A stretch of 64,000 nucleotides of DNA from Voacanga thouarsii. Lineage: Eukaryota > Streptophyta > Magnoliopsida > Gentianales > Apocynaceae. A program made the translations under genes and the position numbers. The notes beneath the pieces are model-generated. The model saw nothing but the letters and a program-made list of their open reading frames with translations, was not told the DNA's origin and searched no databases. Below, piece after piece: positions 48,128 through 60,893 of the stretch. The number at the start of each line of letters is the position of its first letter. The stretch's first letter is position 1. The DNA is taken from NCBI GenBank assembly GCA_026120185.1, contig JANUWF010001942.1:3224001-3288000 (forward strand), given 5' to 3'.

Positions 48128-49681
48128 TCAAAATTCTAACATATTATCACTTTCACTACAAAATTCGCTATCTACTTCATCTTCTGACTTTGAAGTAGAT
48201 ATTACTATATCAGATTCATCAGAACTACTTTTCAAGTCTTCGTCATTCTCTTTCAAACTAACATTAACAGAAGGATCCATATCTTCATAAATATTGTTTA
48301 GGTCCCTTAGATTGTCTAATGGATCATCCATAATATCAATACTTGGATTCTGCACTTCATTTTCTTGCAATACACTATCAATTGTAGCCATCTCTAACGT
48401 TTGTCTTGCAGCGACATGACAAGCATGCAACCAATCTATAGTATCCTTTCTGGGACTTGGATATCGTACGAAATACACTTGAGTTGCTTGAAATGAAAGT
48501 GCAAATAGCTCAAATTTGTTCCATAATCTTTTAGGATTAATATCAAGCAGTTTGTACTTAGGATGAATTCTTACTCCCACGTCATGTCTTGGATCATACC
48601 AATCACAATGAAATAAATAAGCATGTTTAACAGGCAAACCAGGATACTCCAATTCCACCACTTCCTTTAAAGTACCATAGTAATCCACTGTGCCTCCATC
48701 ATCATTATTAGAACCTTTTATGCATACACCACTATTTGTAGTGGCTTTTCCTTTGCTATGAGCAACCGTGTGAAAGTTGTAGCCGTTCACAAAAAACTGT
48801 GTGTACGTGAGCACAAATCTCTTTGGCCCCCAACTTAGATATTTTATTTCACCGTTTGAAACATTGTTACTTGGATCGTGCACCTATTTGACACAAAAAT
48901 ATTATAACTAAAAAAGATGAAGTTAATTAGAATGGAAATTTGGGATGACATTACATTAGATATATTCTTACATATTCTTTCAACCATTGAACAAACTCTC
49001 TTTCCAATGCTAACTCTAAATCAGAATAAGAAATGTTGGTTGTATTAGAGCGCTTCTCAACCTTGAATAACCTAAATTTTATTAAATTAAAAAAAATGGT
49101 GAGATGCTAAAATTTATCTCATTCCAAAAAAATTTGTGCAAATTCATACTCACTCCACATATGGTTGGACCTCTTCAGTATTTAGCAACACATACAATGC
49201 AACTGCATCATACTCTTTATCTGACAGGCAGCTTATCTTTGCAGCACCTGATGGCCGCCCAAGACAGCTAAATGTTGAAATACTTAACCTCGTTAACTCC
49301 TCAAAACCACCACCATCATCATTTCGTTCAACCCTTCTACTCTTTGTTTTGACATTACGATGAAAGTAAAAAGTACAAAACATCAAAACTTCTTTGACTA
49401 GGTATGCATTGCAAATTGAAGCTTCAACTCTTGCTTTATTTTTCACCTTTTTCTTTAAATTGTACAAGAACCTATGGTTGGAGATTTATCAATATGGACA
49501 TTAACAAATTAAGGTTTAAAAAATAATAAATTAGATATTGAACTAACCTCTCAAAAGGATACATCCACCTATATTGCATAGGACCTCCCACTAAAGCTTC
49601 ATATTGTAAGTGGATTGGCAAATGTTCCATTGAATAAAAAAAGCTTGGTGGAAAAATTTTCTCCAATTTGCATATTATCAT
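48128..49681 (-). CDS. TNP2-like CACTA transposase, C-terminal part (DUF4218 and DUF4216)
   Basis: TNP2/TNPD cuts and joins CACTA ends. Minus-strand exons with canonical splice sites: 49681-49548 (ICKLEKIFPPSFFYSMEHL and MQYRWMYPFER, the DUF4218 signature); 49471-49154 (KKKVKNKARVEASICNAYL); 49071-48972; and 48883-48128 (KYLSWGPKRFVLT, NGYNFHT, FHCDWYD, the DUF4216 pattern), ending with an acidic Ser/Asp/Glu-rich tail. The last exon is a clean 251-codon frame and the introns have GT..AG ends, so the 3' half looks well kept. The N-terminal DDE domain is not visible upstream. The first exon is listed from its first ATG, but a true start lies elsewhere or was deleted. Confidence 0.8.
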
Positions 49682-49689
49682 AGCATATG

Positions 49690-51955
49690 GTAGTAATTAC
49701 AATAAGCTCACTCCACAAGAGACATTTGAGGCTTTCCTTATTTTCTAAAGTAATCACAAATATTTTCTAACACATTATCCTAAAAAGCTCATCATGACTT
49801 TATGAGGAAAAGAAAGGCAAATGATAATGTGAACCATCAAATAGCTTTTTAGCATTTGATAATTTGCACCATATTATAACTTTTTAACATGCTGCCTACA
49901 AATGATTAATCATTAGCATGTGTGGATAAATGAAGCAAAACTGCCAATCATAGTGTACTAGTGTACTTGGTGAAATTTGCATGGCTATTTCTGTATTTCG
50001 TATCTATGTTAAGAAAAATGTTGCTCCCTATTATTGTTACTCAAAGAGAATTAAATGGATGCCTACAAAACTTGTTTTGGCTAGCATGTCAAACAACTTG
50101 TTTTGGTTTCTCTTTTGTTGCGCACACAATTGAAAACCATTTTCCAAACAACTAGTTAGAAAAGGGGAAAAGATAATATTTATAACCAACCATCACCCTC
50201 GAGTACAACACTAAAGAATGTAATATATTCATTGACTATTTCTACCAGTCCTTTTCCCATTTTGCCCTCGTGGTGTCCTTGTAGGTCCACTAGGGTCAGG
50301 GGTAGCTGCCAAAACTTAATGGACAGTACAATAGACTTTCTAAGCTCTGGAAAATCCAATGAAAAAAGATATAGAACAATAGCAAGATTCAAACTTTGTA
50401 AGGGGTAAATGTTTCATGCAATAATGGAGCATTCCAGAGGAATTAAATTTTCTAGTATATATGGAGTATGTATGTGGTGTAAATATGAGGCTATCAAACT
50501 CTTAGTTTAGCTAAGCCTTTAATGGGGCAAGTTAATTTACAAAATATGATGGTTGTAAGTATGAAATATTGCTAAACATACATAGCCATTCTATTGAAGT
50601 AATCATTGCCATTCTCCAAACCTTATGTGCCTTTGATCTCTATGTGGTAAAAGATATCAAAGTGAGATCAAAACTGTACAGCTGGCAAACTATGCAAGAA
50701 ACAGAACAAGACACATCATCTATTATTTTCTATAATCTCTTCTAGAATCTGAATTATGCTCAAATTTGTTTGCAAGGGAAGCTCCAGGTACAAAAGTATA
50801 CTGCTTGTATATATCATTATTCTGTGGTCAAATCAAATCACTTCTTAGTTCATTTTTTGGCTAATAAAACAACTGCATGTTTCCATATTATGGACATATA
50901 TGTATAACATACAACCCAAGATAAATTACAATTTTAGTAGTTTTATTTCCAACTCCAACATCACATCGCAATTTTAATTTAGCAGCACAAAAGCTTCATT
51001 GCTGCTGCTGCAGTTTTCAACCACTGCTTTTTAATCAAGCAATATTTTCAACTTCCAACAACAAAGTAAATTATTGCTTTCACAATATCATACTGCCCAA
51101 TCACTATGGAGCTAGTTATATCAGAAAACTTTAGAACTACCCACCCCAGATTTCCTACTTGTATGCCTTAATCAAAAAGTAAAGTATGAGTTCTATGTAT
51201 TCACTGCTTGAGAAGAGAAATAAAAAAAAAATAAGAATACATAATTGTAGAGCCAATAGACTATATAACCCATGCAAATTTGTGCAAAACCAACATCATC
51301 AAAGAAAATGATATTCAAAGGTTTCCATACACCAAGAATTAACTGTTAGCCAAAAAAAAAAAAAATCCTTCTTGTTACTCAAAAACAGAGGGGGGAAAAA
51401 AATACATAAATGGCATCATTCTTGTATGCCCCTATTATTGTTACTAAAAAAAAAAAAAAAACCCTGATTCAAGAAAAGGTTCATGCTAGCCAAGGGAAGA
51501 GAAAGAATAGCAATTCCTTCTTGTCTTGCTTTATAAATAGAACAAAAACAGAGGGAAAAAAATACGTAAATGGAGCAGTTTATTTACGTGCTGATGATAG
51601 GTTTGAACAAAACCAAATTCTTTTATTAAATTTTCTCTCTAATATTAGTCATAAGTAATAAAACCTTTAGTTTGATCTTCCGTTTATGGATTTAGATACA
51701 TAAAATCAGACATTCCACCACTATATTCGAACTGAAGCAGAAACCCACATTCGAACTGAAGCAAAAACCCACGTTTGAACTAAGGCCACAGCAAACATAG
51801 CAACAAAAAACCACAAGAGTAAACTCAAATTTCAAAGCCTCGTTTCAAAATTAATACAAATTTCACACATCTCAACACGAAGGTGGCATAATCAAGTTAA
51901 AATTTTGTCTCAAACAACAATAAAATCGAAGAAATAGTACAATAAGGGATAATGC
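49690..51955. other. Interior of the CACTA element where the DDE domain is expected, no coding signal
   Basis: I find no conserved transposase block on the minus strand, only AT-rich DNA with short chance frames and A-runs (51350-51364, 51447-51463). A deletion or replacement of the catalytic domain is the simplest reading. Confidence 0.5.
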
Positions 51956-52175
51956 TTACCTGTAGTGTACTTTGAAGGTGCAAACGTAGGCGAATGTGGC
52001 CTCAAATCTGAGAGATTTTGAGGGCTTTTCTTTGTTTCTATGTGTGTTAATGTGTGTCGCGACCAATGAGAGTGAGAGGCTTGCAGTAAAGAATGGTGAA
52101 GCTAAGTATTAGCAGTGAGAAGCAGAAAGAAGCACCAAGGAAGGTGAGGATGAGGGTGAGAGTATGATATGCAAT
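51955..52175 (-). promoter_or_regulatory. Candidate first exon / 5' leader of the TNP2-like transcript
   Basis: On the minus strand a less AT-rich segment ends in a donor-like GTAAGCATTATCC (about 51947-51959). Its position, just inside the satellite and subterminal zone at the element's 5' side, fits a leader exon. No ATG with a useful frame is obvious, so this is inference. Confidence 0.3.
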
Positions 52176-52864
52176 TTAATTTACTTTTTTTATTTTTTAT
52201 ATTATTACATTTTTTTTCCTTCTTATATTTACAATGTTGAATTATAATTAGTTACTATATTTCTAATTCATATAATATATATACACATATATATACTAAA
52301 AATTAATTATATATTTATATTTTTGTGTATATATAAATAATAGTAATAAAAATATTTTATGCATATATATACTTATACATACATATATATATATATTTAT
52401 TTATTTATATAATTACTATCAAAACTACTTAGATTTTAATTTTAAGTTATTCTATTTTATCCCTCCTTATTACCTAGACATTTTTTTTAATTCAAAAAAA
52501 TTAGTATAACTTTTGAAATCATTTTTTAAAGAAATTTAATTTTGAGAATCCAATAAATGCAATTTTTTTTTTTACCTTGTAATTCTTTGTTTCTAAGTTT
52601 ATTACTCTTATAATTTATGATATAAACATAACCACATAAATATATATTTTAAAGATGAGATAGATATAACCAATTGGACAGATTCTTTTAAAATAATATA
52701 TAATATCATTATTTGATTTGATACGTCATATTTCCAATATAATTATTAGGCTCAATTTAGAGATCCTTTCAATTCTAATGAATTTCATTTTAATTTATTA
52801 ATTTTGAAGTTATTCCCAAATATAGCCCCAATATTTGTATATAAATATAAAATATAAAAGTATT

Positions 52865-54590
52865 GTTTAAACAGAATGATTGAATTTCACTTTAAACAAA
52901 TGTTAGTCGATAGGCATAATATACTAAATAATTTTGGGTTGTTATATAGAGGTTATACTATATTATATATAAAAATATATCCAATTACTTTCAAATTTGT
53001 TCACTATAATTTTGTTAGCGATTTCAAAAAATCTAACGATTGGATCTTTAATTTGATATGTTTTTCTTTATAAATGCGTTAGGTTTTGGGCCGTTATATA
53101 AAGATTATGCTAGATTATGTGAAAAATATATCTAATTACTTTCAAATTTGATCATAATACTTTTTTTTAACAATTTTAACAAATCTAAAGGTTGGATTGT
53201 TAATTTGATATGCCTATCTTTAAAAATGCATTTAGTATTGGACAGTTATATAGAGATTACACTGGATTATACGAAAAAATATATCTGATTACTTTTAAAT
53301 TTGGTCATAATACTTTTTAAATAATTTTAACAAATTTAACGGTTGAATTTTTAATTTGATATGTTTGTCTTTATAAATACGTTATTTGTGGGTTGTTATA
53401 TAAAGATTATGCTAGATTATGTGACAAAATATATCTAATTATATTCAAATTTGGTCATGATATTTTTCTTAATAATTTTAACAAATTTAACTATTGGATC
53501 GTAAATTTGGCGTGCTTATATTACAAACGAGTTAGGTTATTGGCCTTTATATAGAGATTATGCTAAATTGTGTACCTAATATATCTGATTACCTTCAAAT
53601 TTAGACACAATACTCTTTTTAGTACTTTTAACAAATCTAACGGTTGGATCGTCAATTTGACATGCTTATCTTTATGAACGAGTTAGGTTTTAGGTCGTTA
53701 TATAGAGATTATGCTAAATTGTTTAGCTAAATAAATCCAATTACCTTCAAATTTGGTTAAAATACTTTTTTTACTGAATTTAAAAAATCTAACGGTTGGA
53801 TCGTAAATTTGACGTGCTTATATTTATGAACGAGTTAGGTTATTGGCTGTTATATAGAAATTATGCTATATCGTGTAGCTAAATATATCTGATTACCTTC
53901 AAATTCAGTCACAATACTTTCTTTAGTAATTTTAAAAAATTGAATGGTTGGATCGTAAATTTGACGTGCTTATATTTACGAACGAGTTAGGTTATTGGTC
54001 GTTATATAGAGATTTTGCTAGATTGTGTACCTAAATACATCTGATTACCTTCAAATTTGGTTACAATACGTTTTTTAGTACTTTTAACAAATCTGATGGT
54101 TGGACCATCAATTTGAAATGCTTATCTTTATGAACAAGTTAGGTTTTAGGTCGTTATATAGAGATTAGGCTAGATTGTTTAGCTAAATAAATCCGATTAC
54201 TTTCAAATTTGGTTTAAATACTTTTTTTTACTAATTTTAAAAATTTTAACGGTTGGATCATAAATTTGACATGCTTATATTTATGAACGAGTTAGGTTAT
54301 TGGCTGTTATATAGAGATTATGCTAGATCGTGTAGCTAAATATATCCGATTATCTTTAAATTTGATCACAATACTTTTTTTAGTAATTTTAACAAATCTA
54401 ATAGTTGGATAGTAAATTTGACATGTTTATCTTTATGAATGAGTTAGGTTATTCGCAGTTATATTGAGATTATGCTAGATTGTATAGCTAAATATATCTG
54501 ATTACTTTCAAACTTGGTCACAATACGTTTTTTAGTAATTTTAACAAATCGAACGGTTAGATCGTAAATTTGACGTGCTTATCTTCAGGA
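52865..54590. repeat. 152-bp satellite array, about 11 copies, inside the CACTA element
   Basis: The anchor GTTATATAGAGATTATGCTA or a variant occurs at 52941, 53093, 53245, 53395, 53546, 53697, 53849, 54001, 54153, 54306 and 54458, spacings 150-153. Each unit also carries CTGATTACCTTCAAATTTGG, AACGGTTGGATCGTAAATTT and GAACGAGTTAGGTTATTGG. Copies are diverged by substitutions; neighbouring copies toward the right end look most alike. It abuts the right subterminal array. A frame at 52876-53073 is an accident of the repeat. Confidence 0.95.
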
Positions 54591-54614
54591 AATCTATTTT
54601 TCTTCTACTTAAAC

Positions 54615-55262
54615 TTCTACCAACTACGCATGTCTATTGGTATTTTGTTGGAACATCGACTGGAAAAAACATTCCTCTTCCCTTTACCAACAGATTCCCA
54701 TCAGACATAGTTACCAACCACGCATATTTAATTGGTAATCGATTGGTAAATATGTTCTTATATGCTTACCAACATATTACCAACAGATTACCAACACAAA
54801 TATTAACAATTAAATACGCACCGTTGGTAATTCAATTTGCAGTTTGTTGGAGATTGATTTACTATATTTCCAACGGATATGTTGGTTGGTAATGCTGTTG
54901 CTAAAAAATAAGCCATCATATTACCAACTATATTACTAACTGAATTAGCTACCAACTACTCACTTCTGTCGATATTCCATTGGTATATTGGTGGGAACAA
55001 CATTCCCTTCCTATTACCAACAGATTACCATCCGACACAGTTACCAACCACTTATATTTTGTTGGTAATCGGTTGGTAAATATTTTTCCACTCGTTTATC
55101 AACACATTACCAACTGACTACCAACAACAAAATCACCAACAGAATACATACAGTTGGTAAGTTGTTGGTAAGTAACTGAAATGCAACACATTCCACATTT
55201 GTTGGGAATCTGTTGGTAATTTATTAGTAATTACCAATTGAACTTGGTTTATTGTGAATGGT
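54615..55262. repeat. Right subterminal repeat array (TTGGTAA/TTACCAAC)
   Basis: At least 25 copies of TTACCAAC, GTTGGTAA or one-base variants in both orientations within 650 bp, mirroring the left side. A 105-codon frame at 54575-54892 is a product of this repeat and not a gene. Confidence 0.9.
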
Positions 55263-55292
55263 CTGTTGGTAATCAACCTTTTTCTAGTAGTG
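55263..55292 (-). repeat. Right terminal inverted repeat of the CACTA element
   Basis: Inverted match of the left TIR, ending CTAGTAGTG with TCT directly outside. Confidence 0.93.
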
Positions 55293-55295
55293 TCT

Positions 55296-56500
55296 TCTTT
55301 TAGAAAATTGAGAGTGACATAAAAATAAGAATATTTTTATTAATGAAAGAAAATACCTTAATCAATTTCATTAAGTATTAGCATTGCGTAATCAAGTTTT
55401 GTTGATTGTAATGTTACACCTTCTGCTAGTATTATGAAACGGATCCCACTTCATTTTTTTTTATATATTTTTGTTTATTAAATACAATTATATAGATAGA
55501 AAATATTTTCATGTTTATCAAAGGTTAAATCACTATCTAACTCTAACTCGTATAAAAGTATATATATAGTGAATTATTTTTATTTTAATATATTATTATA
55601 TGAGAATATAAATCAAACTCATAATCTATACTTAACAAAATAATATTTTGAATCATGATATGTTTATTAACTTGTTTTCTTGACGCCTAAAAACACTCGT
55701 TTTCTTAAATCTTTAATTGAAAAGGAAAAAAGTTTAACTAAAACAAACTTTTCAATCCAATTTTAGTGAGAGCGAGTAGAATAGATCAATTTTTAATACC
55801 TTTCATTATGAATTTGTTTGTTTTTCTTTTTTCCTGTTTGGGTTGTATTTCTCTCTTTCCTTAAGGATAGAGATATATTTCGTTCATTTATTGATTGAAC
55901 TTGAGTTCATATTCAAATTTGTTATTTATTGTTTGATAATATTCGATTTTATATATGTTTGAGTTTAAAAAGCTCAATTAATATTTTAATTTGTTTATTT
56001 TATATTTTTATTCTAAAAAATACAAAAATTATAATTCAAAATTTTCTAAAAAAATCAAATCCAAGCATTTTCAATTTCAATACATTATAATGACAAAAAC
56101 AAAATAAAATCCAAATATTTTCAATACAACATAACTACATAAAACAAAATTATAAAAAAATTAAAATTAATTAAAAATTATAAAATACCAAAAATCTCTC
56201 TTAAAGAAATTTAAAAAACTCCATAAAATTATCCTCAAACATTCCTTATCAATATAAAATAAATATAAAACAAATATCATAAAATATAAATAAAATATAA
56301 GATAATTAATATAACATATTTTTAAAAATATATAATATATTTAAATTTGTTTATTTATTAATTAAATCTAATATTTTATTCAAACTCAAATCAAATATTA
56401 ACCAAAAGAATCTTATTCAAAGAGACACAAATTTAAACAAACTTTTATTTACGAATGTTCAATTTATTTATCTAATAAGAAAGAAATTGTGAGTATATCA
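55296..56500. other. AT-rich intergenic DNA, nothing recognised
   Basis: Long A/T runs and short chance frames only. No terminal repeats or coding motifs found. Confidence 0.5.
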
Positions 56501-56648
56501 ATATTTTCGGGTTGGATTGAGCCCAACCAAACTTTATCTAGACTTTGACACGAAGCCTGTAAAATAGCAGGCCTTAGAGCCTTAATTGGCTCTAGATTGG
56601 ACTTTAATAGCATAAACCCTCATTTGTTTCTCTTTCTCCAATCCCAAA

Positions 56649-56972
56649 ATGTCTTCTCTCTCCTCGCCTTCTTCGCTTCCACAACAATCACCTGATGCCT
56701 TCGACGGTGGTGGGGCCGTCATAGAAAGCCGTCTCCATGGTGCTGATGAGCTCTTAAGAGAAGCCATAGAGGAGCTTCAGAGGCGTTAGTGCAGGTCAAG
56801 TGGCCTCTACCTGCCCTGCAACCACGCCGATGAGTCGTGCATGGCTAATGCTATTGGCAACCTCTGCCAGAGCTTTCTTCTCTCTTACAGTGTGCATGTT
56901 GGCATAGAAATCCTCCTTCGCGCCTTTAAGCTGGATCGCCACTAGTCTTATTCCTCCCACCTTGATCTGAAG
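56649..56972 (+). pseudogene. Decayed first exon, resembles plant TMEM135/Tim17-22-23-like protein
   Basis: An ATG at 56649 opens exactly 108 codons without a frameshift, ending AAG before a GT donor (56973). The reading includes GADELLREAIEELQRR, CMANAIGNLCQSFLLSY and GIEILLRAFKL, then SYSSHLDLK. From memory it resembles the N-terminus of the plant family around At5g51150 (membrane protein of the TMEM135 type); this is recalled, not searched. Two TAG stops (codons 47 and 99) sit where CAG (Gln) would fit. SVHVGIEIL suggests changes from a GVRVGIGIL-like original, all G-to-A. The next exon is not found downstream, so this is a first-exon fragment or a gene cut short. A leader of about 60 bases rich in C and T precedes the ATG. 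Confidence 0.55.
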
Positions 56973-57839
56973 GTTTGGGCTCTCGTTCTTCAAACTACAT
57001 GGTTATATAAATTGGTTCTACATGTAGCATGCATATGGAAAGAGACACAAAATTGCATGTTATGTATATGCACTTGTACTTAGGTGGAGGCGGAGAATTC
57101 TGTGATGGGTGTTGATAAAGGAAACATATATTTGCACAGAATATATGCACATATTTTATGTGTTCACTAGGGCATGAATCTATCGGAGCCTTGCCAATGT
57201 TAGTCAAGAATGATTTTGATTGGAGGGTTTTTAAGTTCTAAAGATATGCAATGGATGTGATTGTGAAAAGAGCAGAAGATGTCATGTACAGACGCACAAC
57301 ATGAGATATGTCTCTTGCAATGTATATCCCTGCATATTGGAGGGAACAATTTAACAATGATAGGAAATCCAAATGTTGAGAATTGAAATGAATAAAACGT
57401 ATATTGTGTAATGTATATAATAACTGGAGAGCAAATGGAAGAGTTTATACAAATTTAATAAACCTCTGCAAATGAATGGAATGTATCTTGTGCAATGTAT
57501 ATAGATAAATAAATATTTAAGATGACTATTTAAAAACTTGAGGAGCAAATCGAAGGGTCTAACTTCTGAGATGCAGATAACTTGTGACAGCAGATGAGCC
57601 TGAGAAATACAGTGCTACATGTCACCTTCACAACTTTAGTTTAATAGCTTGAGTTGTTGCCATGTATCATAATAGGGAGCTTTCGCAGCTGCTTTTATAT
57701 ATAGATTTCCCATTAAGAGAAAAATTGAACTTTCTGACTCTAATTATTTGTTCAAGCTAGAAAAACATTTTGAGGAGACACCTAGACTTCCAGAAGCCTT
57801 GGTGCTACCACATAGAAAGAAGAGAAGGAGAAAAACCTA
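56973..57839. other. Intron remnant and unassigned DNA
   Basis: It follows the GT donor of the decayed exon. I see no second exon and no clear repeat; AT-rich with chance frames. Confidence 0.4.
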
Positions 57840-60471
57840 ATTCTTGTATAATTGGGATAAATTATCTTGAAGGGATTTATTAATTTTCAATCCTTTAATG
57901 TTTAAGAAAATCTTGGGGAATATTCTCTCCTATTCCTACTCCATTGTGCCGCCACCAAACCCTCTAAACCCCGAGGATTATGATTAATTAGTTAAAGAAA
58001 TCTTTTTATTAGTTAAAACTTAGAGAAAATAGGATTTTTGTTCCTTAATTCTTTTCCTTTTTTTCTATTTCCTAAACCTAATTTAATTCACCTATAAAAG
58101 CCTATCTAAATCAGATTTTTAGCCATAAAAATCCTTAGCAACCATCCCACACTCTATCTCCCCTAGTACACAAAATTCCCTCCCTTTTTGCTAAAGTTTA
58201 ATTATTTTATTGCTTATCGAGAATTTCTGCACAAAATCACAACTTTGGAATACCATTCTTCGATCAATTCCTTGACGTTATTGGTGGTAACAAAAGTCAG
58301 GAGACTCCCACTCTTCCCTCTAAGGTTGTTTGAATTAGACGTCACAAGAGGTAATGACCAAAGTCATTTCTTTTCCTTGATTTTCTTGTTGCCACCATTA
58401 CATAGGAAAATTTAGGGTTTTAGGTTTTTAAAAATTGTAACATGTATTCATTGTTTGAAATTTTATTATTATCATCGACACATGCTTAGACATTAAAAAA
58501 GAAACCACCTTTCAAAAGATTTTTATAAAAGAAAGCACTTTTACTCTTTATCCATAAAAGTTGGAAATTTTGTGACTAGTTATAGGATTTAAGGCAAAAT
58601 AAAATAGCAAAGTGATTTATTTTGGTAGGGCCTTTTGGATATTGTAATATAGATAGGTTTAGAGTATGTTTTATGTTAGAAATCACATAAGGAAACTCCG
58701 GGACAAAACCCAACAATTTTTTAAAATACTAAAGGAAAAAAGTACCCTATTTTTGCTATATAGTCAGATTGATGCCATTATTTCGATGTGATAAATCCGA
58801 ATTTAAGAAGGGTTAAAATAGAGAAAACGTAAATTTATGTGTGTAGATACTATCTGTAGAATTTCAGAATTTTCTGATATAGGAATTAAAAGTTATGAAC
58901 TTTTCTTTCATGCTAGTCTATGTTGGGCAGAATACTCCTGTAGTGAAAAATAGTTTTCTAAGTGCAAATAAAGTCTAATTTTTGTGGAAGCCACTTATAT
59001 TCTATTCTATATGAGTTTAGGTATGTCTCTAAAAATTGAAGTCAATCCGAAGTGTTTTTATATGTATTATACTCTTGGGAAAGAATGGATAACTTGTTGG
59101 AAATTGTGATCAACTTAAGAATTTATAAGGAAACTCCCTATTATTAATTTGTATCCTTCTTTAAGTGTAGTAATTATAAGTATTGACACTTAGAGATGTA
59201 AAAAGGTTTGGATAATGATTTATTTGAAGCCTTGTTGGTTGTGTGTGAATAGGAAATTAATTATATAAAAATACTAGGAATAGGTTGTGACTTATTTATT
59301 TTATAACTTTTAGACTTGGAAGGAGGTTAAGGTCAAGGATCCATTCATTGGGTTTAAGAAATTAATTTGCTATACCAAGGTAAGTTCTTGTATTAACACT
59401 GTTTGTGAAATATAGCAATTGCAATATTGTCAAATATTACGTTTTGCCATTGAAAATACAAGTTTTGTATTAAAATGTTTAGTATGGCTAGTTTTCTTAC
59501 TCAATTTCAACTCATACACTGATTTCTTAAATAAAAGGGATTTCAAACAATTCACTTAACTTTTGTACTAAATGATTTAATCAAGATTTTCCAAATCATA
59601 CTGGATATTTTCTTTTTGATTACTACTTGATGTTAATGAGTTGCCTTGAATTCAAAAACGTTAAGTACTCAATAAGGGTAGGCTACTAGTACTAGCCTAA
59701 GAATGAATGAGTTAGTTTTCTGGTAGGCGGCCACCTCCGGGAGGTGAACTTGTTTTTTATTAGGCGACAGTGGTAGGAAGTCAACCTAGTCTGAGTTAGC
59801 AACTAGTTCTAAATGAGATGTATTTCTCCGAAATAGACAACAGGTAAGTTAGAGGGGTTTGGGAGAAGAAGGGCTATCCCCACCTGAGGGCCAATCACCC
59901 ACTGTACTATGTGCAAGGTTTCAGAGTATAGGCTCATGATGCAGGGTTTCATGACTCAGGACTATGATGTAGGGTTTCATAGTCATCTTTATTGTTGAGT
60001 GATTGATTTCCTTAAAATAAAGTTATTTATTGAGAATGTAAATTGAAAACGCCATTCTTGTGTTTAAAACTGTCGATTATTATTGCAATTGCACTTTTGG
60101 TATTTCAAAATGCATATATGAAATTATTTCAAATGAACACTCTCACACAGAGAGGACCTACTGGAAAATTTATTTCTCACACTATTTGTGCATATTTTGA
60201 GGTCGTAAACACTATTGACAAGGTCGGAGTTAGAGTTCAAGATCTTGTACTTTACATTTTAGTTGTTTTGCTTAGAGACAATGTTCTGTCATTCTTTATT
60301 TTGAGACTTTGTATAAGTCTTACCTGAACTATGATATATTTAAGTTTTATTTGAAGTATTATTTTGGATAAGTTATTTATTTACCTCGTTATAAAGACTC
60401 ATTATCTTTTGGACGGGCCAACATCCTCGCCCCTTTTGGGGTATGTAGGTAACAGGGTGTTATACTACCCC
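57840..60471 (+). mobile_element. Family-G-like gypsy LTR, left edge uncertain
   Basis: The end GACGGGCCAACATCC, GCCCC and GGTGTTATA matches the ends of the LTRs at 32790-32847 and (inverted) 7949. The core at 59660-59800 (TACTCAATAAGGGTAGGCTA, GGCGGCCACCTCC) matches 32015-32160. A TATA box (TATAAAA, 58093-58099) precedes the core by 1.6 kb. The start TGTAATACC was not found, so the left limit is estimated. No PBS follows it, so it is a solo or truncated LTR. Confidence 0.6.
58093..58099 (+). promoter_or_regulatory. TATA box of the G-like LTR
   Basis: CCTATAAAAGCC in an otherwise T-rich U3. A transcript start would lie about 30 bases downstream. Confidence 0.45.
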
Positions 60472-60699
60472 CTATAAACTGGTTTATTGTAAATTGTGTC
60501 ACTTGCTGGTAAAAATTGAGCACAAGGCTTTTCAGGCAATCAGGCTTGTAAACTTTGATTTTAATTATACAGAAACCAAAAGATGAGAGCTCATCGTCTT
60601 TTGGGCTCATCACATACATATTTTTTGGTATTTTTGTGCTTTAATTGTGATAAACTCTTACACAAATCACTACTCACCAAACCTTTTTCATCTTATTTT
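60472..60699. other. Short unassigned spacer
   Basis: 228 bases between the G-like LTR end and the Athila/Tat-like remnant. No motif recognised. Confidence 0.4.
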
Positions 60700-60864
60700 T
60701 GTAGAAAATAAAAAATATATATATGAACTGGTGACGAAAATGATGAAAAGGAACAAAAGATGAACAAAAATGGAAGAAGTGCACAAGATGTTGGCTGCCT
60801 AGGGAAACTCTAATTCTTTAGGCTGCCTAGAGCAAAAAGGCAACACCAAGAGCAGGAACAAGAA

Positions 60865-60893
60865 GGCCAAGGGAATATTAAATTCCCTTGGCC
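60865..60893. repeat. Perfect hairpin in the U3 of the Athila/Tat-like element
   Basis: GGCCAAGGGAAT and ATTCCCTTGGCC (12-bp stem, 60865-60876 with 60882-60893). A second one, GGTGGCCAAGGGAAG / CTTCCCTAGGCCACC, lies at 60960-60994 with one mismatch. Similar imperfect pairs continue to about 61300. Confidence 0.85.

Larger units (their letters stand above)
40169..55292 (-). mobile_element. CACTA (En/Spm) transposon, 15.1 kb, structurally complete ends
   Basis: The left end CACTACTAGAAAAAAGCTG and the inverted right end CACTACTAGAAAAAGGTTG continue alike through GATTACCAAC; the first 30 bases differ at only three or so places. Both sides are flanked by TCT (40166-40168 and 55293-55295), the 3-bp duplication expected of CACTA elements. 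Inside are TTGGTAA/TTACCAA subterminal arrays, minus-strand genes of the TNP2 and Ptta/En-Spm types, a 308-bp tandem duplication and a 152-bp satellite. The DDE (Transposase_21) domain, expected upstream of DUF4218, was not found between 49690 and 51955, so the element is probably non-autonomous. Confidence 0.93.

Noticed and set aside
52876..53073. 65-codon ORF
   Set aside because: It lies in the first units of the 152-bp satellite and has no conserved features.
52941..54460. CRISPR array (regular 152-bp spacing)
   Set aside because: Whole units repeat with no short repeat/unique spacer pattern, and the genome is a plant's.
54575..54892. 105-codon ORF
   Set aside because: Built of TTACCAAC/TTGGTAA subterminal repeats.
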